From positions 1,673,539 through 1,737,538 of the forward strand of contig NW_022985444.1 of the NCBI RefSeq assembly GCF_010093595.1: a stretch of DNA of 64,000 bases. Reading direction: 5' to 3'. Below, in pieces: positions 10,028-21,052 of this stretch. The DNA is from Mytilinidion resinicola (taxonomy: Eukaryota > Ascomycota > Dothideomycetes > Mytilinidiales > Mytilinidiaceae). Both the position numbers and the translations under genes were made by a program. Position 1 is the stretch's first letter; every line of letters starts with the position of its first letter. Under the pieces are notes generated by a model. That model did not search any database. It was not told the DNA's origin and saw only the letters and a program-made list of their open reading frames with translations.

Positions 10028-12038
10028 CCTCGAATGGATGCCTGAGGACCCATCCGAAACCACCAGCCCATCTGCACATTGCGATACCTACATGCCAGAA
10101 ACAGAGACCCCGCAGCGACCAATAAGACGGACGTACAGGATGCCCTCTGAGACGGTCATTTCAGCTCGGCGCTTAGTGATGGCGAGCTTGGAACCAAGGC
10201 CTCGTATTCGATACCGGATCGTCCCACGTGTCCAGGAACCCGACGATCCGGGGAATTAGCGCCATCGACTCGACGAGCGCATGCCACTTTTGCTAGAATA
10301 TCCACCGTCGGATGGTTGCGACCAGGAGGGCATATCAGACCGGGCTGAGCCCTGGATCTCAACCTGTCTGATAGACGGCTCTAAAGTTCCGGGTAAATGG
10401 CTGTCTTGACCCAGTTGGTTCCCGTAGCACGGAGACCGATGCAGACTGAGGCTTGGCTGAGCTGAGATGAGATGGTACATGCATTGGATGGTGTTGCGCT
10501 CGGGGTAATGGGACGAAGAGGCTGAAGAATGAGGGGAGCTTGACTGCTCGGGTAGCTGACCTCTAGCATGGTCAAAAGGCTGTTCAGATGTGACCAAGAC
10601 TCTACTTTGCCAATACGATCGCTCAATGGCATGCCCGGTGGAGTGGTTGTCGAACGGGCTGGCTGAGGTCTACATCATCATCCACGATAGCCATATCCTT
10701 TCTACAAGGGATATGCACGGCTCAAACATAGCCATGGCTCAAACATAGCCATTAGCATTGGCAGCAACTATCTAGCATATACCAACTTCGTAGCAAGCAT
10801 CCATGTATTAACCCTACAGGTCACATATGCAGCTGACGAACTCGATTGACATGCTCTGATCCTACCTCTCCACACGATAGTAGCGTGTCAAGCTGCACCA
10901 CGGGTAGGGCTGTGTTCAGACGCGTCACCGTCGTCGTCTTCGTCTGCATTTCGTCCATACCTCAGCAATCTATGCCGCAGACGTGCAGCCAGCGTTCTCA
11001 AAGCCTCGCCGGCCCCGCAAACCCGCGAGCGGAGATGCTGCCTGGCTGCACCGGATCACGATAAGAAGCCCAAACATGCGCGCCTCTCGCCGCATAATGC
11101 CCCCGCATGGCATGTCTCACGGCTCTGCTCCCGGCACGACAATGCGTGACGTCGCGGCAACCGACGCTGCCACGGGGAGGCTCTTCGCGTCCACCGCCGC
11201 TGACGCCTCCACGGCCCTGCCTGCCCCCTCTTCCGCAAGACTCGCCACGGCCGGTTCGCGAGTGTGGCACAGGCGGCAGCCGTTTGGAGCGGTGGTGCAG
11301 GGTTGGCTGCGGGCGCTCCAGGGACCGTCGAGCGAGCGGCGAATGGCGGTTGCAGGTCGGGCTGGGCTGCGACGAGCGGCCTGAGATTGCCTCCCGATCG
11401 TCGCTGGCCGATGTGTTTCAGCTTGAGCGCGGCCAGGGCACGAGGGCGAGGGGCGTCGCCGTCCTATTTTCATCGCGGACGAGGAATGGGGACGGCGAGA
11501 GATCTGCCGTGCCGTGTGTATGTCTCCTCCATTGCATGCAGACATGCATCGTGGCGCGTGGAGATGAGAGGCGGCTGCAGGAGTGAATGCTGCGAGTGGT
11601 GCCGGCCATTTGGATGCGTCAAGCGCCGCGCACCGCGTGCAAAACACCAGCCTGCAGCCGCGCAAAAACATCAACACCAGCGCATCGGCAGCGTCGTCTG
11701 CCTCGCCATCAGCAATTGCCGCCGCCCGTTGCTGCCATCAAGCCTCGCCGTGGATTTGGCGGCCGTTGGACGCTCGATTGGCCCTGAGGCGTGTGCTCCG
11801 CTTGGCCTAATTCATCTCCTTTTCCAAGGCACGTCACTGCCAGGCCGGCAGGGTTCTCTCCCAGTTCAGGATCCTCTCCAACCTTCGCGACACCGCCCTT
11901 CGACACTCCACCGACCCCGTTCACCACCCTCACCACCACGGCACTCTCTCTGCCCTACTGCTGCTGCTCTGCGGCTGCATCTAGGCACCGTCAACACCCG
12001 CCGACACGCTGTCTGCCGCAGCACCTCCGTCGCCCGCC
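10028..12038. other. Long intergenic / 5' leader of SMI1
   Basis: No gene is supported from 10028 to about 11000. From about 11000 to 12038 the sequence is GC- and CT-rich with long pseudo-open frames, as expected of a long leader or promoter of the SMI1 gene. The open frame running into SMI1 from 11264 is not credible as coding because its composition is Arg/Pro/Ser-rich and the protein family starts later. Confidence 0.5.
10719..10752. repeat. Perfect 17-bp tandem duplication
   Basis: Two adjacent copies of GGCTCAAACATAGCCAT in the intergenic region. Confidence 0.8.
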
Positions 12039-13690
12039 ATGGCAGGGTGCGACCTCCCCTAAAAATCCCTTTCCCCCAGCGCCCCTACTCACCGTGCTGC
12101 AGATTCGCCGACTCGATGCGGACCTTTTGGCACTCCATGACCTCGAATGACCGCCATGCCTCCCACGACTCGCCCTACCGCACCGGCCGCCATATCCCCC
12201 TGCCTCAGAGCCGCCACGCCCCTCTCACCTCCGTTGCGACCACGGGCATAGAATCACGCGTCGACCTGTCCTCGTCCTACGCCCAGGACGACCCGGCCAT
12301 GAGCAATGGCTTCATCGGCTCTCCCAAGGGGCCCATGTCGCCGCTCTCGCCCTACTCCCCTGGAATGCGGTCCTCGCTGAGCCGCCAAACCACCGCCGAC
12401 TCCGAGGCCTTCGAGGCCAAGAGCCCGTCGGGCGAGATCCCCATGCGTGACTTCAACGAGGGCCTGCCGCCGGCACAGCCACTGGCACACTCCTGGGGCC
12501 GCATTGACCGCTGGCTAGAAACCCACTACGAGGAGCTGTTCGACAACCTCTGCGAGGGCTGCACGTCAAACGACGTCAACGAGCTCGAGCACGAGCTAGA
12601 CTGCACACTGCCGCAGGATGTTCGCGAGTCATTACAAATACACGACGGCCAGGAGCGCGGGGGCTTACCCACCGGCGTGCTGTTCAGCTGCATGGTACTC
12701 GACTGCGAGGAAATTGTCCACGAATGGCAGAACTGGCGGAAGGTCGCCGAAGAGTATCTGACCCAGAAACCCAACATCCGAATTCCCCAGCCACCCTCGA
12801 AAGCGTTCGCCGGCGCCTCGTCTTCCGTAGCTCCGCCGCCCCCGGTGCAGCAATCGCCCAACCCCCTCTGGCGGCAACAGCTGCAGAGCAAACAGGAGTC
12901 CCAGCCTCCGAATGCAATCCAAAAAGCGTACGCCCACCCCGCCTGGATTCCTCTCGCTCGGGATTGGGGAGGAAACTACCTGGCTACCGATCTTGCGCCC
13001 GGACCAGCTGGCACATGGGGCCAGATCATCATTTTCGGCCGCGATTACGACTGCAAATACGTCGTTGCACGCTCATGGGCCCATCTGCTCGCAATGGCCG
13101 CCGACGACTTCGAGTCCGACAAGCCTTTCATAGACGAAGACAGCGGCGAGCTCAAGCTGCGCGAGTTCAAGCGCCAGAACGTCGAACCGGCCTACCTCGA
13201 AATCCTCCGCTGGCGTTGCGATCAGAAGTACGGACGGCGTGGACCGAAGAGGCGGCCACAGTCCGCGTTACATATTAATTCTAATGTTGGTGGGTCCCAG
13301 GGACCAGGCAGTGCTCATAGCGCGAGCAGCCCTTACGCAAGCCCGACAACGAGCACGGCCGAGGAGCGCGGACGAAGCCCCCAACGCTTCTCGCAGAAAT
13401 CCAAGCCGACGGCGAGCCCGAGAGCGCACATCTCCAGCCCGTTGGCGAGGGTTGCGGAGGAAAACCCAGCTCCGATTCGAGTCCACACCGACTTAGGACC
13501 TAGGAACGGCACTCCCATCGAGAAACTCGTGTCCGTCGACACACCCCGACCGAGCGACGACCTGCTGGGCTCGACGCCCCGGACGAGCTTCGGCAGCGAG
13601 AAGGAGAACAAGGACACCAAGAAGATAGATGGGATCGTCAAGAACGGGGCTGCGAGTGAAGTCGGCGACCTGAAGACGGTCGAGATATAG
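12039..13690 (+). CDS. KNR4: SMI1/KNR4 cell wall assembly regulator
   Basis: Exons 12039-12046 and 12103-13690. The 56-nt intron leaves a tiny first exon coding M-A-G, giving MAGFADSMRTFWHSMTSNDR, the N-terminal form usual for filamentous-fungal SMI1. Length is 531 residues. The Smi1/Knr4 fold is visible at about residues 125-390: SWGRIDRWLETHYEELFDN, LPQDVRESLQIHDGQE, YAHPAWIPLARDWGGNYLATD and PGPAGTWGQIIIFGRDYD. The C-terminal 150 residues are Ser/Pro-rich and disordered. In yeast Knr4 couples glucan synthesis and cell-integrity MAPK signalling. If the tiny exon is wrong, the next in-frame ATG is 12116, giving 524 residues. Confidence 0.92.
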
Positions 13691-14813
13691 CCGAGGCTGA
13701 CGTTGGCAGGGACGGTTCTGGCGCTCTCGATGGACCGAGTAGAGTGCGCCCAGCGTCGTTCTTGCTGACTTTATGCCCGGCTTACGGAATGTAGGATATT
13801 CAATTCGACCCAACTTAAACCACCTCTCATACTCATTACATCCGCTGGATAACGGGCGTTTCACGATAGCACAAACTTCGAATCTCCCCCAAAACACAAC
13901 ACATCAACACCTTAATAGTCGATTTTTGCAAACGAGTTTCCTGGGTTCGAATAAGGCAAATGCGGACAGCGAGCACACACAAATGCGGGTGGCAATGGAT
14001 GCGATTACGAGGGCGTCTGGATAATTCTACCGAGTGAGTAACAAACATCAACCATCTGGATTTTCCTTTTCTGAAACCAGAGAGGTGTGGATGGGGAGAT
14101 GGACATTCCGGGCTTTTTTTGGTTCGATGGAAGGGTATGACAATGATTTATCTTGAGGGCATTGCATTGCGGATTGTTATTGCGTTATTCCCATTTTCCC
14201 ACCTCCCTTTCTCTTTTCACTTTCGTTTCCGCGATTGCTGGAGCGCTGGGCTGGGCTGGGCGGACCGGCTTCTGGCAACGGCTACGGCGACGGCATTTGT
14301 GGAAGGGATGACGGATTCGAGGGAGGCGGGGTGATGTATCCTAGCTCCAACGGAGGGAGCGGAGTCGTGAGGCGCGGTTAGGATAACACTTTTATGTTCT
14401 TTTACGGGGGCGAGGTTTTTTTTAGTATTGGAGCAGGCTTGGAGCGGGTTTGGCGTGTAGCGGAGAGCGAGCGGATAAGGGAAAACGAGATTGAGAAGAG
14501 GGAGAGAGTCATGGGCAGCTTTGTAACAACAGTACTGAGTACCAATGAGATGAAATGTCTACTTGTTTTTTGGGCGTTTTGTGGGGGTTGGGTGGTGTAA
14601 TGGTAGATTAGGATAACGTTGTTTTTGACTGTGCGGATGCGAGAATCATGAGGGTGGTGGGCTTTGGCACGACAAAGAGATATGCTGGCATGACGTAGAA
14701 ACTTTGGTGTTCTCATCCATATTTGGTGTTTGTGTGTGGGCTCGCGCTATGGGGCTTCATATTGTGTATACTCTCTCCTCTGCTCCTATACTGGATGAAA
14801 AGGTGAATCGCCT
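13691..14813. other. Intergenic, 3' of SMI1
   Basis: Holds the SMI1 3' untranslated region. Short frames on both strands have no recognisable protein character. Confidence 0.4.
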
Positions 14814-14814
14814 T

Positions 14815-15010
14815 GCATTCGGCGAAAAGACACTGGGCCACCTCAGACGGCGGCCTCACTGCTCCAAAGAAAGATAGATTTTGTACCGATACCCACGTCA
14901 AGACCCTGCTCACACTCCATCCCAAACCAAAAAAAGTGCTCGTAGTCTTGCACGCTCTAAAAAAAAGGCACTGGGCCTCCTCAGAAAGCGGCGTGACTGC
15001 TGCAAAACGC
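14815..15010 (+). repeat. Dispersed repeat family, left pair of units (direct)
   Basis: Two diverged units start at about 14820 and 14958, each with the core ACTGGGCCNCCTCAGANNGCGG followed by CACTGCTCCAAAG-like sequence. The first continues into a tail ending CACGTCAAGACCCTG. The same unit recurs inverted at 16060-16310 and direct at 20383-20790. A 258-codon open frame through this segment is an artefact of the repeat. Confidence 0.7.
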
Positions 15011-16059
15011 ACGATAGCAGGCGCCGCTGAATTGAATGCTGGACGCTGGTGCCGGGAGCTCTTCGACCCAGGTTTCCTTCCACTCATCAATCAACATGCC
15101 TCCCCTTCACTGTCTCCTCTATCACGCCTCGTCACACACACGGGCTCCTACATCCCACGTGCCCGCCAAGCCCCTTACTCATCCCCTCTCTCCCATTTCC
15201 TAACTATAAGAACCGCTCCCCGCGCCATATTTCTAGCAGCAGAGGAGCAGAGGGGGGACGATCCGGGGGATCAACAACTGTGTCAGCCCGATCTCATGGG
15301 AGAATTGGCCCTGGATCGAAACTTTTGCATGGCCACTGACGATGGTGGATCAACGCTAATGTTTGAACAATGTGATGAGTGTGGTGGGAAGTGTCAAAAG
15401 GATCTGGAAGGGAAACGCATGCATGTGTGGGGAGGGAAGTGCAACACAGCCTGTCACGTATGTCAATGGTGGGGAGCACGGGGACGGCGCAACCTTGGCG
15501 TCAGACACTATAATGTGCTGGGGGAGGAGGGGAGGATGCAAAAGCAGACATACTCTTTTTTGCTATGGGTGGGAGGAAGGAGGCTGTGATCGAACAACTG
15601 GCGGGGAAGGATTCCATGGCTCGCGAGGAAAGGGGAGGGGGGTTAGTGGTGATGCTGTGCTCCTTTGCTCTGTAGGGATGAGGGTTGACGCGTCTAGGGG
15701 ACGCTAATATGGGTAGTAGTAGGCTGGGATGGAGATTTTCCGAGTTTGGAGAACGATGGATTGGAGTAAATTGGTGGAATGGTGAGGAGCATCAGCTTCA
15801 TGTAGATTCTCCAGCGCCAGTCCGACTTCTGCCCCCACCATATGTCGTTAGTACTATGATTTTGATACACCCGCACCACGGCCATATGTACTTGAACCGC
15901 TGAAGGACCTCGAGCCTGCTGAAGTTCTGAAGAAAAGATGGTGGGAAGGGGTGAAGGGTTTTATAGATGAGATTTGGTGGGAGCACGTGGTATGCGTGAT
16001 TGAGCGGGGCTCGAGGGAGATTGGGAGGCAGTAGGATCTTCACGTGTTTATCGGTGCCG
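15011..16059. other. Segment enclosed by inverted repeat units
   Basis: About 1 kb between the direct units on the left and inverted units on the right. Several short open frames overlap on both strands but none resembles a protein family. No transposase is seen. Confidence 0.4.
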
Positions 16060-16310
16060 AATGCGCGCTCCCTTGGAGCAGTTATGACGCCGTCTGAGGT
16101 GGCCCAATGCCTTTTCAGGTTAATCCAAAAGGACCAAAGATATCGTGCTGAATGCGCTGCAAAGCACGAGCATCCACCTCTTTGAGTCTTTGTAAGAACG
16201 ACTAGGAGGTGGCAGGATCTTGACGTGTGTATCAGTAGAGAATCTATGTCCCTTTGGAGCAGTGATGACGCCGTCTGAGGCGGCCTAGTGCCTTTTCAGA
16301 ATGTGCAAGA
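16060..16310 (-). repeat. Dispersed repeat family, right pair of units (inverted)
   Basis: Read on the minus strand, two units (starting near 16306 and 16120, period about 185 bp) repeat the same core GGCACTAGGCCGCCTCAGAC followed by CGTCATCACTGCTCCAAAGG and a tail with CACGTCAAGATCCTG. Also shared with the 20.4 kb copies is a linker containing CGCATTCAGCACGATATCT. Confidence 0.75.
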
Positions 16311-16518
16311 CGATTGGCCTTTGCGTTCAGAATGGGCTGTGAGCATGTTACGGTAATAATCCCTTATATTAAATCGGACCTCATACATGCTGACATGTTC
16401 AGAGCAAGCCAGGGAAATGCACACAGTACCAGCGTCTGGAAACGTAAGCCTTGAATCAACTCTCTGGATATATAAGCACACTACCTTCTCCATAACAAGA
16501 GGAGATTTGACAAGAGGC

Positions 16519-18160
16519 TCAAATCGTATACTTAAAATGCGGATGTCTGTATCCCAGCTGTTCTTCGTCCCCTTCTGTGAGCCGCGAATCTCGTTGCCCA
16601 GTCTCACGTTTCTTGTTCTCCCATTTGCAGTACAGGATGTTCGATATGGATAGGAAGACGGAGAAGACTAGCATGCCAATGTTGATGGCGTGACCGGTGT
16701 AGTAGCGAGGTCTGCAACACGCAACACGTTAGAAAAGCGTGCTTTACTTGTGGGTAACGTGAAAGGAACAAGATGAGACTTACGCATCCTCCTGCAAGTA
16801 CGTGAACGTTGCAATAAACGCCGACATATTTCCAATCATGATCTGGAAGCCCGTACCCGTAGCTCGGACATAATGCGGTGCGAGGTTGTTGGACAGCCAG
16901 CCCATCACCAATGGACTGCAGGAGAAGACGCCGACTGCGACGAAGAAGGTGCCGCCGTAGCGAGTGTGAGGGTGGTAACTGGCTATGAGCATGATGTACC
17001 CGACGATAGCGAGAGATGCGAGACCGATCATCAGTGGGCCGCGGACACGGAGCTTGTCGGAGTAATATCCAGTCAACAGCACGGCGATGAAGGCGCAGAA
17101 GTTTGGCGGGACAGTCAGGAGCTGCGCCTTCACTTTAGTGAAACCGAGGCCTTTGATGATGGTCGGGAGGAAGAGCGAGAAGGAGTAGATAGGCGTGATG
17201 ATAGCGAAGAAGTTTAGGGAGAGAAGAAGAGTGTTCCAGTTGAAAATGGCTCGGCGCACCCAGTACCAGTCGAATTTCTCGTCCGCGACATCGACGGCGG
17301 GGGCGGACCCGTGGGCGTCGGAGCGCATGCGGGCGAGGGCGCCTTCGTATTCCTCTTCGGTCAGGAATTTGACATCGCTGGGGGTGTGGGGAAGGAAGAA
17401 AAAGGATATTATGCCATAGGCGACTGTGATGGCGCCTTCGACGAAGAAGATGAAGGGCTGGAGAGGCGTAAGCTTTTGCAATACCAAGATTAGTTGTTGG
17501 GGGACTTACCCAGCCTTTGTAGCTTCCAGAGTTAATTTCTCCAAGTCCAGTCGCAAGTAGACCACCGAAGGCACCACTGAGCGGTGCTGCGCAGTAGAAG
17601 AGCGTGATTCGGTATAGCAATTGATGGCGCCGGTAGAACATGGAAAGATAGACCACCATTCCACCTAGCAAGCCTCCTTCGCATAACCCGAGAAAGAATC
17701 GCGCGACCAAGAGTCCTGAATAGCTCTTCACAAATCCAATGCACATACTAACAAGTCCCCATGCCGTCACCAGGAACGGCAGGTAATAACCTGCTCTGAA
17801 GTACTTGAGTACCAAGTTGCTGGGCACATCATAGCATATGTACGGAACATAGAAGACCGCTAGAGCGATATTGAATTTGTTGGCGTCTAGGTGGAGCTCA
17901 TCAGCCAGGCCGTCGATTCGCGCGTTCCCAATATTGCTTCGGTCGATGAAGGCGAAGAGCCAGAACCCGAATAGCCATGGCACAAGGTGTTTGTCGAATT
18001 TGCGGGTGATCCGTTTGTCTAGCTCGGGATCGATGGTAGCTACACCTTCCCACGTCGTGTTGATTTTCTCAATGTCTGACCGCTTTTCCGCGTCAGCAGG
18101 CAGGTGTTCGGGCTCCTTATGGTCTATGTGTTCGGGCGGCGAGGGAGATTTAGTATCCAT
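16519..18160 (-). CDS. MFS transporter, Dal5/Tna1 (anion:cation symporter) family
   Basis: Three exons: 18160-17510, 17457-16784 and 16711-16519. Introns are 52 and 72 nt. The protein has 505 residues. ATG 18160 opens a hydrophilic cytosolic tail (MDTKSPSPPEHIDHKEPE). Features of the family: KFDKHLVPWLFGFWLFAFIDRSNIGNARIDG in TM1, ARFFLGLCEGGL in TM4-5, a central loop with TEEEYEGALARMRSD, and YYSDKLRVRGP between TM8 and TM9. The last short exon encodes PRYYTGHAINIGMLV and the final helix. These plasma-membrane permeases take up organic anions such as allantoate, nicotinate, pantothenate or biotin precursors. The substrate cannot be read from sequence. Confidence 0.9.
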
Positions 18161-18830
18161 GGTGAAAGTAGGCAGAAAAAGCGGGAAGAAGTTGACTAAG
18201 AAAGAAGATGGTGAAAGAGGGGGATGATTTTGATGGAAACCAGTTTGTGCGACAGACTCAACCAGGTTCCTGTAAATAGATTGATGTCGGAGGCGGGTTA
18301 TCACGACGTATGCTCCGTCGTAGCAAAGCTTCCCCGCAGTGCATTAGGAGCTCCCGGATGGGGACCCTCGGGCATCGTCATAGGCGGGATGGGGTAGTAT
18401 GCACAAAAGATCATCTCATTTTCCGGTGATAGGTTGCAAGTGGTTTGTCATTGCTAGAGATTCACACGCTCGGTACCTACCTACTCGTTTGAGGCAATGG
18501 CCAAGAGCTATTGAGTGCCACAGCATCTGCGAGGGGACAGGCGTAAGTAAGATCGGCAAGGATCTGCTCTGAAAGAACGGCATTGAGCGGCAGCAGCTGA
18601 GACAACTCTAGTTTCATTTTGCTGGTGCTTATTGGCTCAGATACGTGATAATTGTGAATGATTGACGTCAAAGTAATGAAGAACGTGCAGGTGTCGTGAG
18701 AGAGAATCTTGGTGTTGAGGCCGTGCCAAGCCGATTTGCGGGTCTTGCCGCGCTTCTCCAAGACGACAAGATTGCTTTGACCTCGCCTCTCGATATCAAC
18801 GCTAATGATTACAAGTACTTCACCGGCAGG
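18161..18830. other. Divergent promoter region, MFS transporter / cyclin H
   Basis: About 670 bp between head-to-head starts. A frame continuous with the cyclin extends upstream to 18696 but contains no ATG before 18831. Confidence 0.4.
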
Positions 18831-20137
18831 ATGCGGCTGACCGAAGATGAGATCTACCGCTCCTCTACTCAGTTCCGCCTCTGGTCATTTACGCCCGAAG
18901 CGCTGGCCTCGCTGCGTGCCACCACCAATTCTACTGCAACTCAACGCGTCAAAGCAGCTGTCAAACGTCTGAGAGAGTCGAGGAATCAGAGCGAGACCAA
19001 CAGCGAAGCCGAGAATGGAACTTCAACACCTGTCATCTTCAACCGGGAGCCGGACTGTCTCACCGTGGAAGAGGAAATGAAGGTCGTAGAAGCCTTCTGC
19101 GGCAGGGCCATCGTACTGGGAAATGTCTTGGAATTTCCCAGCAACGTGATTGTAAGCTTCAATAGCCTTAACGGAAAGAGTGTCTCTTCTAACCACCATC
19201 ACAATGCTAGGCTACGGGCGTGCAATACCTAAGGCGATTCTACCTCTTCAACTCTCCTATGACATACGAGCCTAAGTCTATAATGCTGTCTGCCATGTTC
19301 CTTGCAAACAAGATCGAAGACAACAAGATGGAATGCGCAGACTACGCCGCCCGTATAACCGGTACAACCAAAGAACAAGTACTGGCTCCCGAGTTCCTCA
19401 TCACACAAGCTCTCCGCTTCACATTTGATGTACGGCATCCGTTTCGTGGTTTGCAGGGAGGGCATATGGAGATGTTGGCAATTGCACAAGGGAAAGCTGC
19501 TGTGCTCCCATACGTTGAGAAGACGGCTGCCGAATTCCAGCAAGAAATGCTCGAACTACCCACACAGCCTGGAGGTGCGGCTACCAAAATAACCCAGCGT
19601 GAGCTTGAGAAACGACTCAATGCAGCTACGGACAAAGCGAGAGATACTCTGAAGTCTTCTGCCATACAGTCGGATGCTTACTTCCTTTACACGCCCTCAC
19701 AAATCTGGCTTGCAGCTTACCTCCTAGCCGACGAAGTCCTCGCCTTATTCTATCTCTCCTCCAAATTCCCGGGCACCATTGACGCTGAGACTCCGACAGG
19801 CATCGCCAAGTTGAAGATCGTAGCCACTGTTCGAGCATGCGCCGTTCTTCTGGCACCAGACCCAGCCCTACAGAAGTTGAGCGCTGAAGAGAAGGAGGCG
19901 AAAAGACTGGAGGAAATTAACGAAGTAAAGGCAATCCACGTTAAGCTTCGCCACTGCCGAGACCCTGATAAGATGGACTTGGTGAAGCTTAACAAGGCGC
20001 AGAAGCGGGATGCCGGGGTAGAAGGTAAGCTAGAGGAGAGCGTTGCCAAGAGGCGGAAGCTGGAGAGAGAGAAGAATGAAAAGGAAGCCGATGAGTTCTG
20101 GGGCCCGGAACTTCCCAAGAATGGGAAGAAGGCATAG
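18831..20137 (+). CDS. CCL1: Cyclin H homologue Ccl1 (TFIIH / CDK-activating kinase subunit)
   Basis: Exons 18831-19151 and 19211-20137 with a 59-nt intron (GTAAGC, CTAAC branch), giving 415 residues. ATG 18831 is chosen because cyclin H proteins begin with this segment (MRLTEDEIYRSSTQFRLWSF). The cyclin box is split by the intron: FPSNVI|ATGVQYLRRFYLFNSPM, then KSIMLSAMFLANKIEDN. The second box contains DAYFLYTPSQIWLAAYLLADE. The C-terminus is a charged helix rich in Lys/Glu. Ccl1 binds Kin28 (Cdk7) and phosphorylates the RNA polymerase II C-terminal domain. The internal insertion of about 60 residues before the first box is low complexity. Confidence 0.9.
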
Positions 20138-20382
20138 ACTTATGCCATAATCATTGCAAGGCGTTTTGGATCTGGCAATAAGAGATTGAGACAATATCTC
20201 AGTTAGGTAAGCATTTCAGGAGTTTTAAGGGGTCTGCAAGGTAGGCCATGCCTTCGGAGATGAATAAATTCCTGTTGTCGTTCTGAATGACCTTCAACTG
20301 CTCTTGCGAAGTGACGGAATGACTTCTCTGTTCGTGCATCGCAAAGCAATCTAGACGACACGTATGATCATTTTAAACAGTC

Positions 20383-20790
20383 TAAAAGCCATTGAGGCAT
20401 CCTAGACGGCGATATCACTGCTCCAAAGGGACATAGAATTTCTAGCAATAACCACGTCAGGACCCTGATACCTCCCTTTCGGACTCACAAAAGACTCAGA
20501 GCTGTATGCCCGTGCTTCGCAGCGCATTCAGCACGATATCTCTGATCCTTTGATCAACCTGAAAAAAACATCAGGCCACTTCAGATGGTGTCATCATTGC
20601 TCACAAGGGTCTCTAATAAAGATGAATGCGGTCTCAGGATCTTACTTTAAGTACTTCACAGCTCATTCTGGACTGGACGTCCAATCCTTTTGGACAACCT
20701 GAAAAGTCGCTTGGCCACCGCAGACAGCGTCATCCTACTCCACAGAGAGCTATGTCCGATACCACTCGAAGAGTTGTCGCTCTCTGATAT
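20383..20790 (+). repeat. Dispersed repeat family, tandem trio
   Basis: Three units begin near 20383, 20562 and 20700. Each has a degraded form of the core (for example TTGGCCACCGCAGACAGCGTC) and the same linker CGCATTCAGCACGATATCTC seen in the inverted copies near 16.1 kb. Many differences between copies are C/T or G/A changes. Confidence 0.7.
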
Positions 20791-21052
20791 GGTATGAGAG
20801 ATATTGGCGTCTAGGAGGAAGAAACGCGACTCTTGGTCATACTTTCCCAACTCGGCAAGCGTTGCCCCATCTGATCGATTTCAGTTCAACTTCCTCGCGT
20901 CTCATCTTCCCCACGACGTAACACCATTCCCCGTCTCTTGAGAGGCGTGTAGACTCCAAAGGTGAGTACCTCGGAGCAGTTCATTTTCATACTAGCGCTC
21001 TACTCTTTCACTAATCTGCTGCACCTTTAGGTGAGAAGCCATCAGCTCGGCC
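20791..21052 (+). promoter_or_regulatory. 5' region of the DUF4246 gene with a probable leader intron
   Basis: A GTGAGT donor near 20961 and a CACCTTTAG acceptor near 21031 would remove a leader intron of about 70 nt upstream of the ATG at 21053. Confidence 0.35.

Noticed and set aside
11264..12038. Plus-strand frame continuous with SMI1, extending it by about 280 residues
   Set aside because: Composition is typical of GC/CT-rich leader DNA, the family does not have this extension, and a small intron gives the normal MAGF N-terminus.
13925..13960. GGTTCGAAT sequence resembling a tRNA B box
   Set aside because: No A box, acceptor stem or anticodon arm could be built around it. No tRNA or 5S rRNA gene was found in the window by eye.
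14813..15589. 258-codon plus-strand open frame
   Set aside because: Its first 70 codons are the dispersed repeat and the rest has no protein character.
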